NCBI GenBank assembly: GCA_025531455.1
Contig: JAMYHL010000005.1
Span: forward strand, 558,001 to 622,000
Reading direction: 5' to 3'
DNA: 64,000 nt
Source of the DNA: Apiotrichum sp. Y4204
Taxonomy: Eukaryota > Basidiomycota > Tremellomycetes > Trichosporonales > Trichosporonaceae
Positions within the stretch are counted from its first letter, which is position 1, and each line of letters opens with the position of its first letter. This document shows, one piece after another, positions 10,678 to 21,087 of this stretch. The notes under the pieces are model-generated. The model searched no databases. It was not told where the DNA came from and saw only the letters and a program-made list of their open reading frames with translations. Both the position numbers and the translations under genes were made by a program.

Positions 10678-12959
10678 CTAGGCCTCGGTCGCAGCCTTCT
10701 TCTTCTTGCGCCGCTTCTTCTTGCCCTCGGTTGATGCCGGCGCGTCAGCGGGCGGCGCCGGCTCCTCGCGTTCCTCGCGTTTCCGCTTGGCGCCAGCGAC
10801 GGGCTCCGCCTCGGCCTCCTCGCCTGCAGTCTTGAGCTTTGCGCGCTCCTTCTTCCCCATGCGCTTGCCCTTGCGCCCGTCGCCGAGCGGCGTGGCGTTC
10901 GCGCCGCCGCCGCCGGCCTCGGGCTTGTTCCGCTTCTTGCCCTTCTTGTCGTCCACAGGCATTTCGTCGCCCCACTTGCGCTGGGAGACCTTGGCCTTGA
11001 GATTGCGCACGCGGCCGCCGAGCCCGCGCCCGGCGATACCGAGTCCGCCGCGGCGATACGGCGCGAGGTGTTTCACGGATACAATCTCGTTGAGCTCGGC
11101 GTCGGTCGCCATCAGGATCTCGGCGGGGGTCAGGCCAAAGCTGACGGGTGCGGATTTCGTGTACTTGAAGCGCGTGCGGAGGTCGCCGATCGTGTCCTCG
11201 CCTTGCAGCGCGTTGAGCTCGTTCGCGACGTTCTTGAGCTTTGCCGCCCGCTCCTCGACCGTCAGAGCGGCAGTGGCGGCAGCCTCCTCCTCGGCGCGTT
11301 TCTCCGCCCGCCGCGCCTTCTTGTCCTTCTTGCTCTTCTTTGGCTTGGGCTCGTCCTCGAATCCAATGAAGTCGGCGTCCATGTTGATCGGCCCGTCGTC
11401 CTCCTCGTCGTACTCCCCCTCCTGCTCCTCCCACGGGGTAGGCTCCACCCACCCGTCATCCTCCTCGTCGGGATAGTCGCCGAGATCGTCATTATTCCAC
11501 TCCGGCTTCCCCTCGTCATCCTCAATCCCCTCATCCTGAAGTCAGCGCAGCTCTCTCCCTCTCTCTCACCTGGTCAGCCTTGGCCATCAGCATGGCGGTA
11601 ACCACGCGTTCCCACTCCTCCTCGTCAAAGTCGCCGTCCATGATACGCTCGACTCCCTCCCAGTCGACTCCATCCCCGAGCTCCTTCTTCAGCGACTCGA
11701 TCATCGCCTCCATCTCGCGCCGCTTCGCGCCCTTGAGCCGACGCGTCTCCTCCTCCTTGGCCGCCTTCTCCGCCGCCTTGCGCTCCGCCCGCTCCTCGCG
11801 CTTCGTCTTGCGCTTGTCGTCCTCCCGGCGCACGAGTGTGTCGATGTTACGCGGGTGTGTCAGAATCGCACCCGATCCAGGCTCCTCGAACCGGAAGTTG
11901 TACTGGTGCTCAAACTCTTCGGCCCGCTCGTCAAACTCATCCTCCTCGTCCAGCTTGCCCCACGGGTGGACCTTGCCGTCCTCCTCGCCGCCAGAATCGG
12001 AGTCAGAATCCTCCGACACCTCATGGCCCACAATGTCCTCGTAGGTCGGGGCCTCCTTGGAGTCCTTGGCGATCCAGCCACGGTTGAGAATGTAGCTGCG
12101 GTCAGTGGGTGGAGCTCTTCAGTCTTTTGTACCTACTCCATAAGGAAGTCCTCGTCCGCCTGGGCCCGCTTCGCACGGCGCTCGGCAAGCTTCTCCTCCT
12201 CGGAGCGCTTATCCTTCTTTTCCTTCTTCTCCTTCTTCTTCTTCTTCCCGCTCTCCTCCTCGGCCTCGGACTCGACATCCTCGCGGTAGTCCGTGACGGG
12301 GGCATCCGCCATGCCGAGGGCGCGGCGCACCTGATCCTCGCCACCACCCATCTCGAGCAGGAAGGCGCGGTACGCCGCGTCCTCGTCCTCCGCCTCCACC
12401 GCATCCTTCTGGCGCTTCACGAGGAACCCTTCCTCCTCCTCCTCGTCTGAGTCCGCGAGCGCATGGAAAGCCGACACTGCGTCTTTGCGCGCCCGCCGCT
12501 CCGCCTCGACATTCGTGAGAGGCTCCTCCCCCTCCTCCTCCGATTCCTCCTGTACGCCAGCCAGGAGATTCGCGCGATGAAGATCCTTGAGCAGGAACGG
12601 CTAAAACGTCAGCTCTGCCTCTCCTCCAATCTCAATCTCACCTTCTCCTCCTTGGCAGCCACCATGCCAGTAAGCCCGCGCTTATCCGCCGCCGCCTGCG
12701 CCTTCTCGAGCGCAGAAGCAAGAATGTTGTCCCCGTCATATACGCCCTCCTTGTTCCGGATCCGCGCGAGCGTCTGCAGGATAGCGGCGTCCATCGCCGG
12801 CGTGAGCTCCGCGCCGTGCTCGTCCTCCACCGTGTCGTCCGAGCTGTCGGACGAGTAGTCCGACTCGGAGGGCGTCGGCTCGCGCACCGGCTCGGGCTGG
12901 GATTTCGACTTTGATTCTGCCGTCAGTGGAATCCCGGCCATGGACCTACTCCTCGCCAT
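10678..12959 (-). CDS. KRI1: KRI1, nucleolar 40S ribosome-biogenesis factor
   Basis: Kri1 family protein, which works in the nucleolus with the Krr1 KH-domain factor in early 40S (SSU processome) assembly. Exons 12959-12642, 12600-12137, 12095-11570 and 11535-10678 give 721 aa. The sequence is highly charged with many Lys/Glu runs. Conserved blocks are DYILNRGWIAKD, the PWGKLDEEDEFDERAE region and the C-terminal FGLTPAEILMATDAELNE followed by LAPYRRGGLG. The tail is Lys-rich and probably directs nuclear or nucleolar import. Introns are 34-41 nt with CTGAC or CTRAC branch sites. An extra 33-nt in-frame intron (12917-12949; GTAGGT ... CTGACGGCAG) may remove 11 residues just after the third codon, giving 710 aa. 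It shares a divergent promoter with COQ1. Confidence 0.93.
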
Positions 12960-13406
12960 TTTGCTTGATTGTGTTGTCGAGAACTGGTCGAATGGGTTAT
13001 CGAAAACAAATTCTCAAAAACCCAAAGTGGAGGTCGCCGTCATAAAATAGATGCTTTCCTGGGTGAGATATTTTTGAGATTTTTTGCAGCCAGGAGCCAC
13101 GCGACAGAGCTTGTTGCACATCCCACGTGTCATTTTTTTCTGCGCGTTGCACCCACGGCCCGCGACATCCCCATTGAGAGGCGCCAATGATAAGTGACCT
13201 AATCTTGGGACAAGCTCCCTCTCCGCCCCCCGCTCTTTTTCCATCTTTCCGTCTCCAACTCCGAGCGTTTCTTGCCGACATTTTCTTTCACCCACCGCCA
13301 TCGCCGTCAACCACTCCACACACCACACCACCCTTCTCGCCGACACCCACCGCGCACCCCCTCCCCCTCCGTCCCTCGTCTCCCCCTCCCCATCCTCCCC
13401 ACCGCG
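12960..13406. promoter_or_regulatory. Divergent KRI1 / COQ1 promoter
   Basis: A 447-bp head-to-head interval between a ribosome-biogenesis gene and a ubiquinone-pathway gene. It contains an A/T run region at 13008-13090 (for example GATATTTTTGAGATTTTTTGC) in otherwise GC-rich DNA, and a CT-rich leader running into the COQ1 ATG. No clear TATA box was seen on either side. Confidence 0.5.
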
Positions 13407-15240
13407 ATGCTTTCCCGAGCCGCCAGGGCGTGTCGGCGCACCGCGCTGCCCGCATCTCGGCTGACGCACTCGTCTGCGCCCCGGCCGTCGGCCGCTGCCG
13501 CCGCGGTCGCCTCCTCGTCATCGTGGGGCGCAGCAACCGAGGCCGCGCACCGGGTTCTCGTCCCCCCAGCCAAGGGCACAGCCAAGGGCAAGCAGGCCCG
13601 GCACGGCGATGTCGAGGACCCGCTCGCGGCGATTACGGCCGAGATCGGCGAGCTCAAGTACTCGCTCTTCAACATGCTCGGCAGCTCGCACCCGGCGCTC
13701 GATTCGGTGGCCAAGTACTACTTCAACGCGGAGGGCAAGCACCTGCGTCCGCTGCTTGTGCTGCTCATGTCGCAGGCGACGAACGGGATTGCAGGGCAGG
13801 GGTGGGCGGAGGTCGAGGCGGCTGCGCGCAACGGCGTGCGGACAGGGAGCGGAGGCGTAGACGACGCGCTGACGGACGTCGCTGGCGTGCTCAACGACTG
13901 GAACCCCGAGACGATGGGCAAGGAGCGCCCAAACGCGATGGTCTTTGCCGAGCCGTTTAGGATACGCTCGACGCCGGCGCCGCCCCCGCCAACGACGCCC
14001 TCGCCGTTTGCGGACATCCTACCGACTGGCGGACCAGGCGCGCCGGTCATCCTCCCGCAGCAGCGCCGCCTCGCGAACATCACCGAGATGATCCACGTTG
14101 CGTCGCTGCTGCACGACGACGTGATTGACGCCTCGGACCTGCGCCGCGGATCACCCTCTGCGCCCTCTGCGTTTGGCAACAAGCTCTCGATTCTCGGCGG
14201 CGACTTCCTCCTCGGCCGCGCGTCCGTCTCGCTCTCGCGCCTCGGCTCCCCCGAGGTCGTCGAGCTCATGGCGTCCGTAATCAACAACCTCGTCGAGGGC
14301 GAGATTATCCAGCTGCGCGCAACCACCTCGCCAGCGACCGAGCCGACCGACGCCGGATTCGAGGTGTACATGCGCAAAACGTACCTCAAGACGGCGAGTC
14401 TCATGGCCAAGTCGGCCCGCTCGGCCGTCGTCCTCGGCGGGTGCGGACACGGCGCCGGAAAGGACACGACCTGGGTCAAGGACGTCGCGTACGGCTACGG
14501 CCGCAACCTCGGTATTGCATTCCAGGTGAGTACCGCGATGCGCGATCGGGTGTGGCACTGTGTGATTGTGGCACTTTGGCAACTTTTTTCTTTTTTTTTT
14601 TCGTGCTTCTTCTGCCGGGAGTGAAACACGTTTCCTGAGGGCGTCATTTGTTTGTGTGGCATAGACATCTCTGCGGGAACTCTCGGGACCAGCGGATGTC
14701 GGACAAACGTGTGGTTCTGAGATGTTTTGGAAACGAGTATCTTATGGTGGTAACGTGTGCAACATGACACACGCGTGCCTACGGAACCACGCACACCACT
14801 CGTTCCTCGGATATCTCTTATCTCTGGAACACCATCCGCTCCACATGACCCCTCAGACCTACCTCTCCGGAAATCCCCCCTCAAGCACAATCTAACCGCA
14901 GCTCGTGGACGACATGCTCGACTTCCTCCCGGCAACCCACGACCTCGGCAAGCCCGGATCCGGCGCCGACCTGCGCCTCGGCCTCGCGACCGCCCCCGCG
15001 CTCTTTGCGTGGGAAGAGTTTTCCGAGCTCGGCCCCCTCATCGCCCGCAAATTCGAGGGTGAGGGCGACACGGAGCGCGCCCTCGAGCTCGTGGGGAAGA
15101 GTAAAGGCATGCAGCGGACCGCGGACCTCGCGCGCGCGTTTGCGGGCGAGGCGCGCGCACTTGTCGAACTCCTCCCCGAGAGCCCGGCGCGCGATGCCCT
15201 CGTTGGCCTGACGCTCAAGGTCGTGGACCGCGTAAAGTAA
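13407..15240 (+). CDS. COQ1: Mitochondrial polyprenyl diphosphate synthase (COQ1)
   Basis: Trans-prenyltransferase that builds the isoprenoid tail of ubiquinone by repeated condensation of isopentenyl diphosphate, in the mitochondrial matrix. Two exons (13407-14525 and 14902-15240) give 485 aa. The N-terminus MLSRAARACRRTALPASR is a classic mitochondrial leader. The GKHLRPLL substrate-binding motif is present. The first Asp-rich motif DDVID is at 237-241. The second, DDMLD, is at 376-380, immediately after the splice junction FQ/LVDDMLD. A long insertion between the GKHLRP block and the first Asp-rich motif, rich in Pro and Ala, is seen in other fungal COQ1 proteins. The single intron is long (376 nt) and ends CTAACCGCAG. 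Chain length cannot be told from sequence alone. Confidence 0.95.
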
Positions 15241-15889
15241 TTCCGCCGCCATTCCGCCGCTGCTTTTTGCTTTCTGCGTTCTGCTTTCTTGCCACATCCC
15301 ATGCCTCCATACTCTCCACCCACGCTCCGCACCATCACCTTGTAGACAAAATACCCGGACGCTTCCGGATTCTTGGACTCTTGGATCTCGGATCTCACCC
15401 CGAGCTTGAGCTTGTGCCGCTGCTCGCCACACTCGAGACCCACCGGCCGTAGATGCAGGCCACACGATCGATCACATTGCACCGCTATGCATTCACATCT
15501 TAAACAACCAGTGACACGGAGGAGGAAAAAAAGACGCGAGAGACAAAAAGTAAATAAATATAGGCAAAAACACGATACCGGCCCTTATGCCGGATCGGGC
15601 GAAGGAGATGAGGGGGGAGGGTGAGAGGGATACTAGCGGTACAGTGCTGTGAGCTACGAGCTACGAGTGTGTCGCTGTCGCGGGCATCGCGGAGTCGACG
15701 ACGCAAAAGATCCCCCGTGGCCAGCACCGGGGATCACCTGCTGTGAGGGCTGGCGCCTGCGCCGATCGCTGCATGACAGCTCAAGCAGGGCGCCAGCGCC
15801 CCACGGTGTGTTGTGGATTGAGTAATCGTGACGAGCGCGAACTCGTCTCAGAGAAATCACAGGGTCGAAGGCCTTGAGATGCTCTTTGT
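15241..15889. other. Intergenic between convergent genes
   Basis: This 649-bp tail-to-tail interval should contain the 3' UTRs of COQ1 (plus) and the PL14-like gene (minus). An A-rich patch AAAGTAAATAAATATAGGC at 15547-15565 would suit a polyadenylation region. No gene was seen. Confidence 0.5.
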
Positions 15890-17422
15890 TTAGCCAACAA
15901 TGGCAAGGGTCCAGTCCTTGAAGTAGGCCTTCTCCTCCTTCTGGGGGGCGTACGAGAGGTCGCCGCCGCCGAAGAAGGTCTGGGACATGATACCCTGGAA
16001 CGTAACGTCGCCCTGCAGACGGATGTTGAGGTTGTCGACGCGGAGCACCGACTGGCCGTTGATGAAGACCTCCTGGAAGCCGTTGGACTGTCCCGGGTCG
16101 TTGAGCCTGACGCGCTGGGCGACGGCAATCCACTGGCCCTTCTGGAAGTTCCACGAGCCACGACCGATCGAGTCTCCAAAGCTGGGGTTGCAGACGGCGC
16201 CGTTCTGGCAGTACGAGTTGTGCGCCGCGGGCGGGAGGTAGTTGTAGATCTCGCCGGCACCATCTGCGCGCCACATGAGACGAGTCGAGAAGCAGGTGTC
16301 CGACTTGCGTCCGCCCGAGCAGCTCTTGGCGTCCTCAAAGTTGCTGCCACCGTAGAGACCAGGGAGCTTGCCGCCCTTGACCCAGTCAAAGTCGTCGGCA
16401 AACATGATCGAGTACGAGAAGAGGACGTCGTTGGCCTTGGTGATGTCGACACCGTTGTTCTGGCCGGCAGTGTAGAAGCTGAAGCCCTGCGAACCACCAA
16501 CCTGGTTGGCCTTGTAGTTGCAGATGAGCGACTGGCTTCCGTCGGGAGCGTTGCCGAGAGGGGGCAGCTTGCCGGCCTGGAGCTTGAGGGCGTCAAGCAT
16601 GGGGATGGCGCCACCCATGCCGGGAGCGGTGGTCCAGAACTGCGAGGCGGAGACGGGGAAAAGAGCACCGTCACCCTTGAAGCCGCCGCCAGAACCGCCG
16701 GTGGCTTCCGGGGGTGTGCTGGTAGTCGTCGACGAAGATCCCCAGGTCTGGGCGTCGTCGACGCTGGACGAGGGAGTCCAGGTGTTGCCGTCGGTGGGAG
16801 TAGCAGAGCTGGACTCTGTGGAGGACCAAGACTCCTCAGTAGACCACGAGTCGGGGGAGCCGGTCTCAGAGGCCGGAGGAGCCCAGGTGTCGGTAGTCTT
16901 CTGGCCCTTGCGGCTCCGGGTAGATGTGGAGGAAGAGTCCCAAGTGTTGGATTCGCTGCCGTCGGTAGGAGCCGGCGCCCAGGTGCTGCTCTGCTCCCAT
17001 TGCTGGGTGCTCGACTCGTCCCAGGACTGGGATGTGGACGACTGGTGCCACTCCTCGGTCGACGAGTCGCCCCACTGCTTGGTCGAAGAGTCACCCCACT
17101 TCTTGGTGGACGACTTGGGCTTCTTGCCGTGGCTCGACTTGCCGCTCCAGTCGCTCTTGAAGAAAGAGTCCGAGGCCGGGGTGTGGATCGCGGGGGGAGT
17201 GCCGCTGGACTGCTTGGGCTTGCACATCTTGCGGCGGATCATGCGCTTGTGGCCCGAGACGGCGGCGCGGCGGTGGTTGTGGGTAACGCCAAAGCCGACC
17301 ATGCGGGGGGCAGCGGCACCGGCGGCACGCTCCGCCGGCGAGTTGGAGCCGCCAGACATGTCGATGGCGAGAGCCGAGACAGCAGTAGCGGCGAACAGCG
17401 GTGCGAGGAGGAACGAGCGCAT
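15890..17422 (-). CDS. Secreted polysaccharide-lyase-14-like protein
   Basis: Intronless, 510 aa. Residues 1-18 (MRSFLLAPLFAATAVSALA) form a signal peptide. A basic stretch follows, then from about 85 to 240 a Ser/Thr/Trp-rich linker with repeated SSTxxW units (STKKWGD, STKQWGD, STEEWHQ and so on). That linker is probably heavily O-glycosylated. The C-terminal half resembles the family 14 polysaccharide lyase fold: FSYSIMFADDFDWVKGGKLP, then GLYGG, RLMWRADGAGEIYNYLP and GRGSWNFQKGQWIAVAQRV. Such lyases cleave uronic-acid polymers by beta-elimination. Substrate is not readable here; glucuronan-like or the organism's own glucuronoxylomannan-type polymers are inference. TTATAA lies 50 bp 5' of the ATG and a TATATA motif about 435 bp 5'. 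Confidence 0.8.
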   Translation of the reverse strand: MRSFLLAPLFAATAVSALAIDMSGGSNSPAERAAGAAAPRMVGFGVTHNHRRAAVSGHKRMIRRKMCKPKQSSGTPPAIHTPASDSFFKSDWSGKSSHGKKPKSSTKKWGDSSTKQWGDSSTEEWHQSSTSQSWDESSTQQWEQSSTWAPAPTDGSESNTWDSSSTSTRSRKGQKTTDTWAPPASETGSPDSWSTEESWSSTESSSATPTDGNTWTPSSSVDDAQTWGSSSTTTSTPPEATGGSGGGFKGDGALFPVSASQFWTTAPGMGGAIPMLDALKLQAGKLPPLGNAPDGSQSLICNYKANQVGGSQGFSFYTAGQNNGVDITKANDVLFSYSIMFADDFDWVKGGKLPGLYGGSNFEDAKSCSGGRKSDTCFSTRLMWRADGAGEIYNYLPPAAHNSYCQNGAVCNPSFGDSIGRGSWNFQKGQWIAVAQRVRLNDPGQSNGFQEVFINGQSVLRVDNLNIRLQGDVTFQGIMSQTFFGGGDLSYAPQKEEKAYFKDWTLAIVG

Positions 17423-19870
17423 GCTGATAGTTGACAGGTGTTGTAATTAGAAATAAGGGAAGGGGATGCTTATAAGCAAGTCGTCAGGCGTCAAGGACAG
17501 ACAGGTCGGATCGTCGAGTACAGGTATACTGGGGTCGAGGGCTGCTGTAGTGCCGAGATGGATATGGATGGGTAGGCGGAGATGAGTACCGACTGGGAGT
17601 TGGGGGAGGAGAACCGAGACGTGACGGACGTGGGTCGTTGTCGGTGTCGTCGCGAGCTGAAAGAGTTGGGCGGAGACGGGGGAGGGGATAGGTGTTTCCA
17701 AAGTGACCTGCACGCTTGGAGACGCAAAGAGTGTAAAGACCGTCGCAGACGGCGCCAAAGGCAGGTTGACAAGCGACCCGAAAGGAAGAGTTGAACGGTG
17801 GGATGGAGAACGGTGGATGGGGAAGAGACAAGAATGGATGGTGAGCAAAGGAGGGTATATAAAATACTGCACCACAGAATGGGGGAGGGGAGGAGGGGCC
17901 ACAGGGGGGCGGGACGTACGAGCCGCCGCTAGAAACAGCGAAGAAGAAAAGCGCACAGACCAGCGGTGCACTTCGCGATGGCCCCCCGGAAGGGAAGAAG
18001 CATGGAGGATGGATGATGGGGGCGGGAGAGAAGCCGCCAGCGACGGCGGGTTAGCCGTGCAGCCAGGGGTAACAGGGTAAAAAGGCTCCTTTTCTCTGTG
18101 TGTGGACCCGGATCTGGCGCAAATAGCACCAGGGGGCGCACACACAAGGCTGGGCAGCCTGGGGCAGCAGACAACAGGCAGCTTGGCGTTGGATTCCAAT
18201 CATTGGCTCCACGAGGATCGAGGCTTAGTGCAAGGGGTAAAAGGACAGAGAGTCTCGGGCAGGAACAGTTAGAGGGGGGGTGGACCCAGAAGCATACAAC
18301 AGCCAGGGGCACAACACCCCGGTACTGCGCGAGGGGGGGGGCAAGGATAGATCTACTAGTGAGTGCGCATCTGTGTGTGGTATGTGAGCGTGTTCCGCCG
18401 CCAACGCGGTAAGGGTTGACGCGGACCGGGGTTTCCCTGCAACTCTGGCGACATGCTACTGGCTCTGGCTCGGTCGCTGGGTTCCTTTGCCGTCAACCGC
18501 CTTCCCTGATTTTCTCCTGGTACCTGACCTGGCATAACGCGCTGTAGCAACCAAGGACACACACACGGCACTGGGTACAAGCTTTTACGCGGATGAGGGC
18601 CCCTGCAACCACACGACGTAGATGGGTGTCCGTGCGGGGTACAGATTCACTGCAGAGAAGGGCGGAGAGCCCCCCCAGCTCCCAAGCTGCTGTTGTGCTC
18701 GAAAACAACACAGGAGAGTGCACAGAGGGTGGGTCTGCCCGAGAAGGCTGCACGACTGGTGTTTTTAGGAGTACGCAGGGCGCGGCGCGTGCGTGGCATG
18801 CCATCCCGGAAGCCAGCCCCGAGGCGCGTTTTCTTGAATGCTGCTTGCCCCTGAGGCTCAGGTCTGAATTTAGACTATCCTCTGCTCCTGCTCCTTCTTC
18901 TTCCGGCTCGCGTTTCCGTATAGCCTTCCTTGCCCTATTGCTCCTCACCCTGGTGGCTGCGGCTGTCTTGCCGTCCTCCTACAATGGCTTCCCTATGCAC
19001 CACAGCCAATCATTTCTCCTCTTCCTTCTTGTTGGGTCCCCAACCACCCCTCCCACACGCTCGCACGGACCCCCGCAACGCGTTGAAACGCCAACCCGTC
19101 GGACGGGCCCTGGACCCTATTCCGCTCAGGGTCTGGAGTGCGCCAACTTTCTGGCTCGGTGGTGTGTGTGTGCTCATTTTAGCCCAGAACGGCTGACGCG
19201 TAGGCGGAAGAGCAGAGGAAACGCCAAGCAGTCATGAAAAATGGCTGGACGCGCCTCGAATCAAAATTAAAATTACACGTATAAATGTAAGAGAGCGTAA
19301 TGACACGTATTAATAATAGTCAATGTGGAATAGAGATGGGGGGTGCAGAAGCATTGTGCTGTCTATTTTCCAGCGTGCCATTGTACTGGTCCATATTACC
19401 TAATATTTTGAGAGATGGCTTGACAATTAGTCCAGTCATTTGGACCCTGATGATTCCATCCCAGACTGCCAGCCTTCACATCTTCACACACCTCGACGCG
19501 TTACCTCTCTCCCATTCCTCTCTCCCTCTCTCTTCCCCTTTTGCTCTCTCCCATTCAACAACCAACATTACTCCACAAACTTTTACTTTTGATACAGCAT
19601 CCATTGCGCATCCTCCACACCTCTCTCATCCTCGCATATCTCCTCTCCGTCTCGCATCCCCACCTCCCTCCCCCTCTTCGACAAACTCATCCCCTCTGGA
19701 AGGGGCTCACTTCGACAACAGTGGACCGCTGGCCGTTCCACTCCTTTCACTCTCTTTCGCCTCCCAACGTCGTGGGAACCCGGCACTCGTCGTTTGTAGT
19801 GCACCCACCGACCGCATCCGCACCGCGCACTCATTCCCCTCCCCTCTCGACCTCGCTACCACCTCTCGGA
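17423..19870. other. Large divergent intergenic region
   Basis: These 2.45 kb lie between the divergent PL14-like gene and the NPF-motif gene. On the minus strand, 17480-17850 is pyrimidine-rich and reads like a long leader of the lyase gene, with TATATA at 17856-17861. Position 19255-19330 is an AT-rich island in GC-rich surroundings. On the plus strand, 19480-19870 is strongly pyrimidine-rich and leads into the next start. I could not support any protein gene. Confidence 0.55.
17855..17864 (-). promoter_or_regulatory. Candidate TATA box upstream of the PL14-like gene
   Basis: The minus strand reads TTTTATATAC, followed by a CT-rich stretch of about 400 nt that ends at the lyase ATG. This suggests a TATA-driven, inducible promoter with a long leader. 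A second candidate, TTATAA at 17470-17475, is closer to the start. The motif also reads as TATATAAAA on the plus strand, so the direction is not certain. Confidence 0.35.
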
Positions 19871-21087
19871 ATGCAGTCCCCGGCACACGACTCGCGGATG
19901 CTCGACGTCCCCCGCACCGTTGAGCGCCGCCGCCGCGGTCGTGCTCTTGACGTAATGGGGTGAGTACGCGGCTGTTATTGTTTTTCTTTTTCTTTTTCCC
20001 TTCGTCATCAGGGACATCCACTCACACACACAGCTTTCCCACACCCGACCACAACACCCAGCACACTCATCTGCCGACACCGGTCACTCAGCGTCGGAAA
20101 CCTGGCGACAAGACCGCCGCAACGACAGACTCGCTCCACCTTCCGACCCCACAGACACTCCCTCGTAAACGCAAGTCGGCACCGGCCGACGATGAGGAGC
20201 GCGACCACACCACTTCCCCGCCATCGCCGTCGGGACACACGACGTTTGTTCTTTCCCATGCCCCTGCCGAGAGCTCCGAACCGGCGTCCGTCGTCCGCCG
20301 TCGTCCAGGACTATTATTTGCGCAGCAGATGGGCTTCCACATGGGATCCTCGGCGCAGCCCGCAATCTTTGGAGCACGCCTCGGCCCAGGGATCGGCATG
20401 GGTGGAGGACTACGCGGCGCACACGGACATGGGAATCCATTCCTGGACGACGCGCCGTACACTGGACCATATGTGCGGCCATCAGACCCGCGCTCTCCAG
20501 GAGCGGAAACTCGATACATTCCACAGCTGTTGCGTCCCGACGCGCAGCGCTCGCTGTCACCACACCCGCGCGCACGGCCACGCAAGCAGGCTGTGCGCAT
20601 GCTCGTTCCCGAATCCCCCGAGTCGTCGCGTGCCGCACAGCGGCGTAAACAGATGATGGACGAGGTGGACAACCCTTTCCTCTCCAAGCCTGGCGAGGTT
20701 GTCCGTGCCCGTCCGACGAGCGAAGACCACCCGCTCGTCACGTATGTCTTCCGCGGCGCGAAAAAGGTGTTTGCCAACCCGTTCATCCCCCCGAATGCGC
20801 CATATGCGCCCGCGGACCTTGACCCCGACCACCCAGACTACGAGGCGCACCCGTGTCCCCCACCGCGTCTCCTCTGGCCGACAAAGGACTCGCCCGAGCC
20901 CCCGCGCCGTCGGCGCTCACATGACGAGATGGAGGACGACTCCGAGTCGGACGACGAAGACTTTGTGGCTGTCGAGCCGCGCCGCGGTCTGCTCTTCACC
21001 GAGAGCATGAATGCGAGTACTGGCCAGTCCGACGTCACCCCCAAGGCGCAGTCGAAGCGCCCGCGCCTGACCGACAGCGGTCTCTAA
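19871..21087 (+). CDS. Unrecognised protein with NPF and GLLF motif repeats
   Basis: Two exons (19871-19959 and 20034-21087) join in frame to 380 aa. The intron starts GTGAGT, and its acceptor CACACACACAG was chosen because the nearer CATCAG breaks the frame. I do not recognise the family. Visible features: three NPF tripeptides (164-166, 243-245, 278-280) in contexts GNPFLDD, DNPFLSKPGE and ANPFIPP; a repeated block RRRPGLLFAQQM (118-129) and PRRGLLFTESM (345-355); two HLPTP sites; several basic clusters (RKRK, RRRR, KRPR) suggesting nuclear entry; and an acidic patch EMEDDSESDDEDF near 328-340. Most of it looks disordered. NPF motifs bind EH domains in endocytic proteins, but that is only a possibility here. 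Four regions separated by disorder suggest a scaffold or regulated substrate. Confidence 0.7.

Noticed and set aside
16220..17450. Two long plus-strand frames opposite the PL14-like gene
   Set aside because: They mirror the Ser/Trp repeat region and give Val/Gly/Ala-rich strings without motifs.
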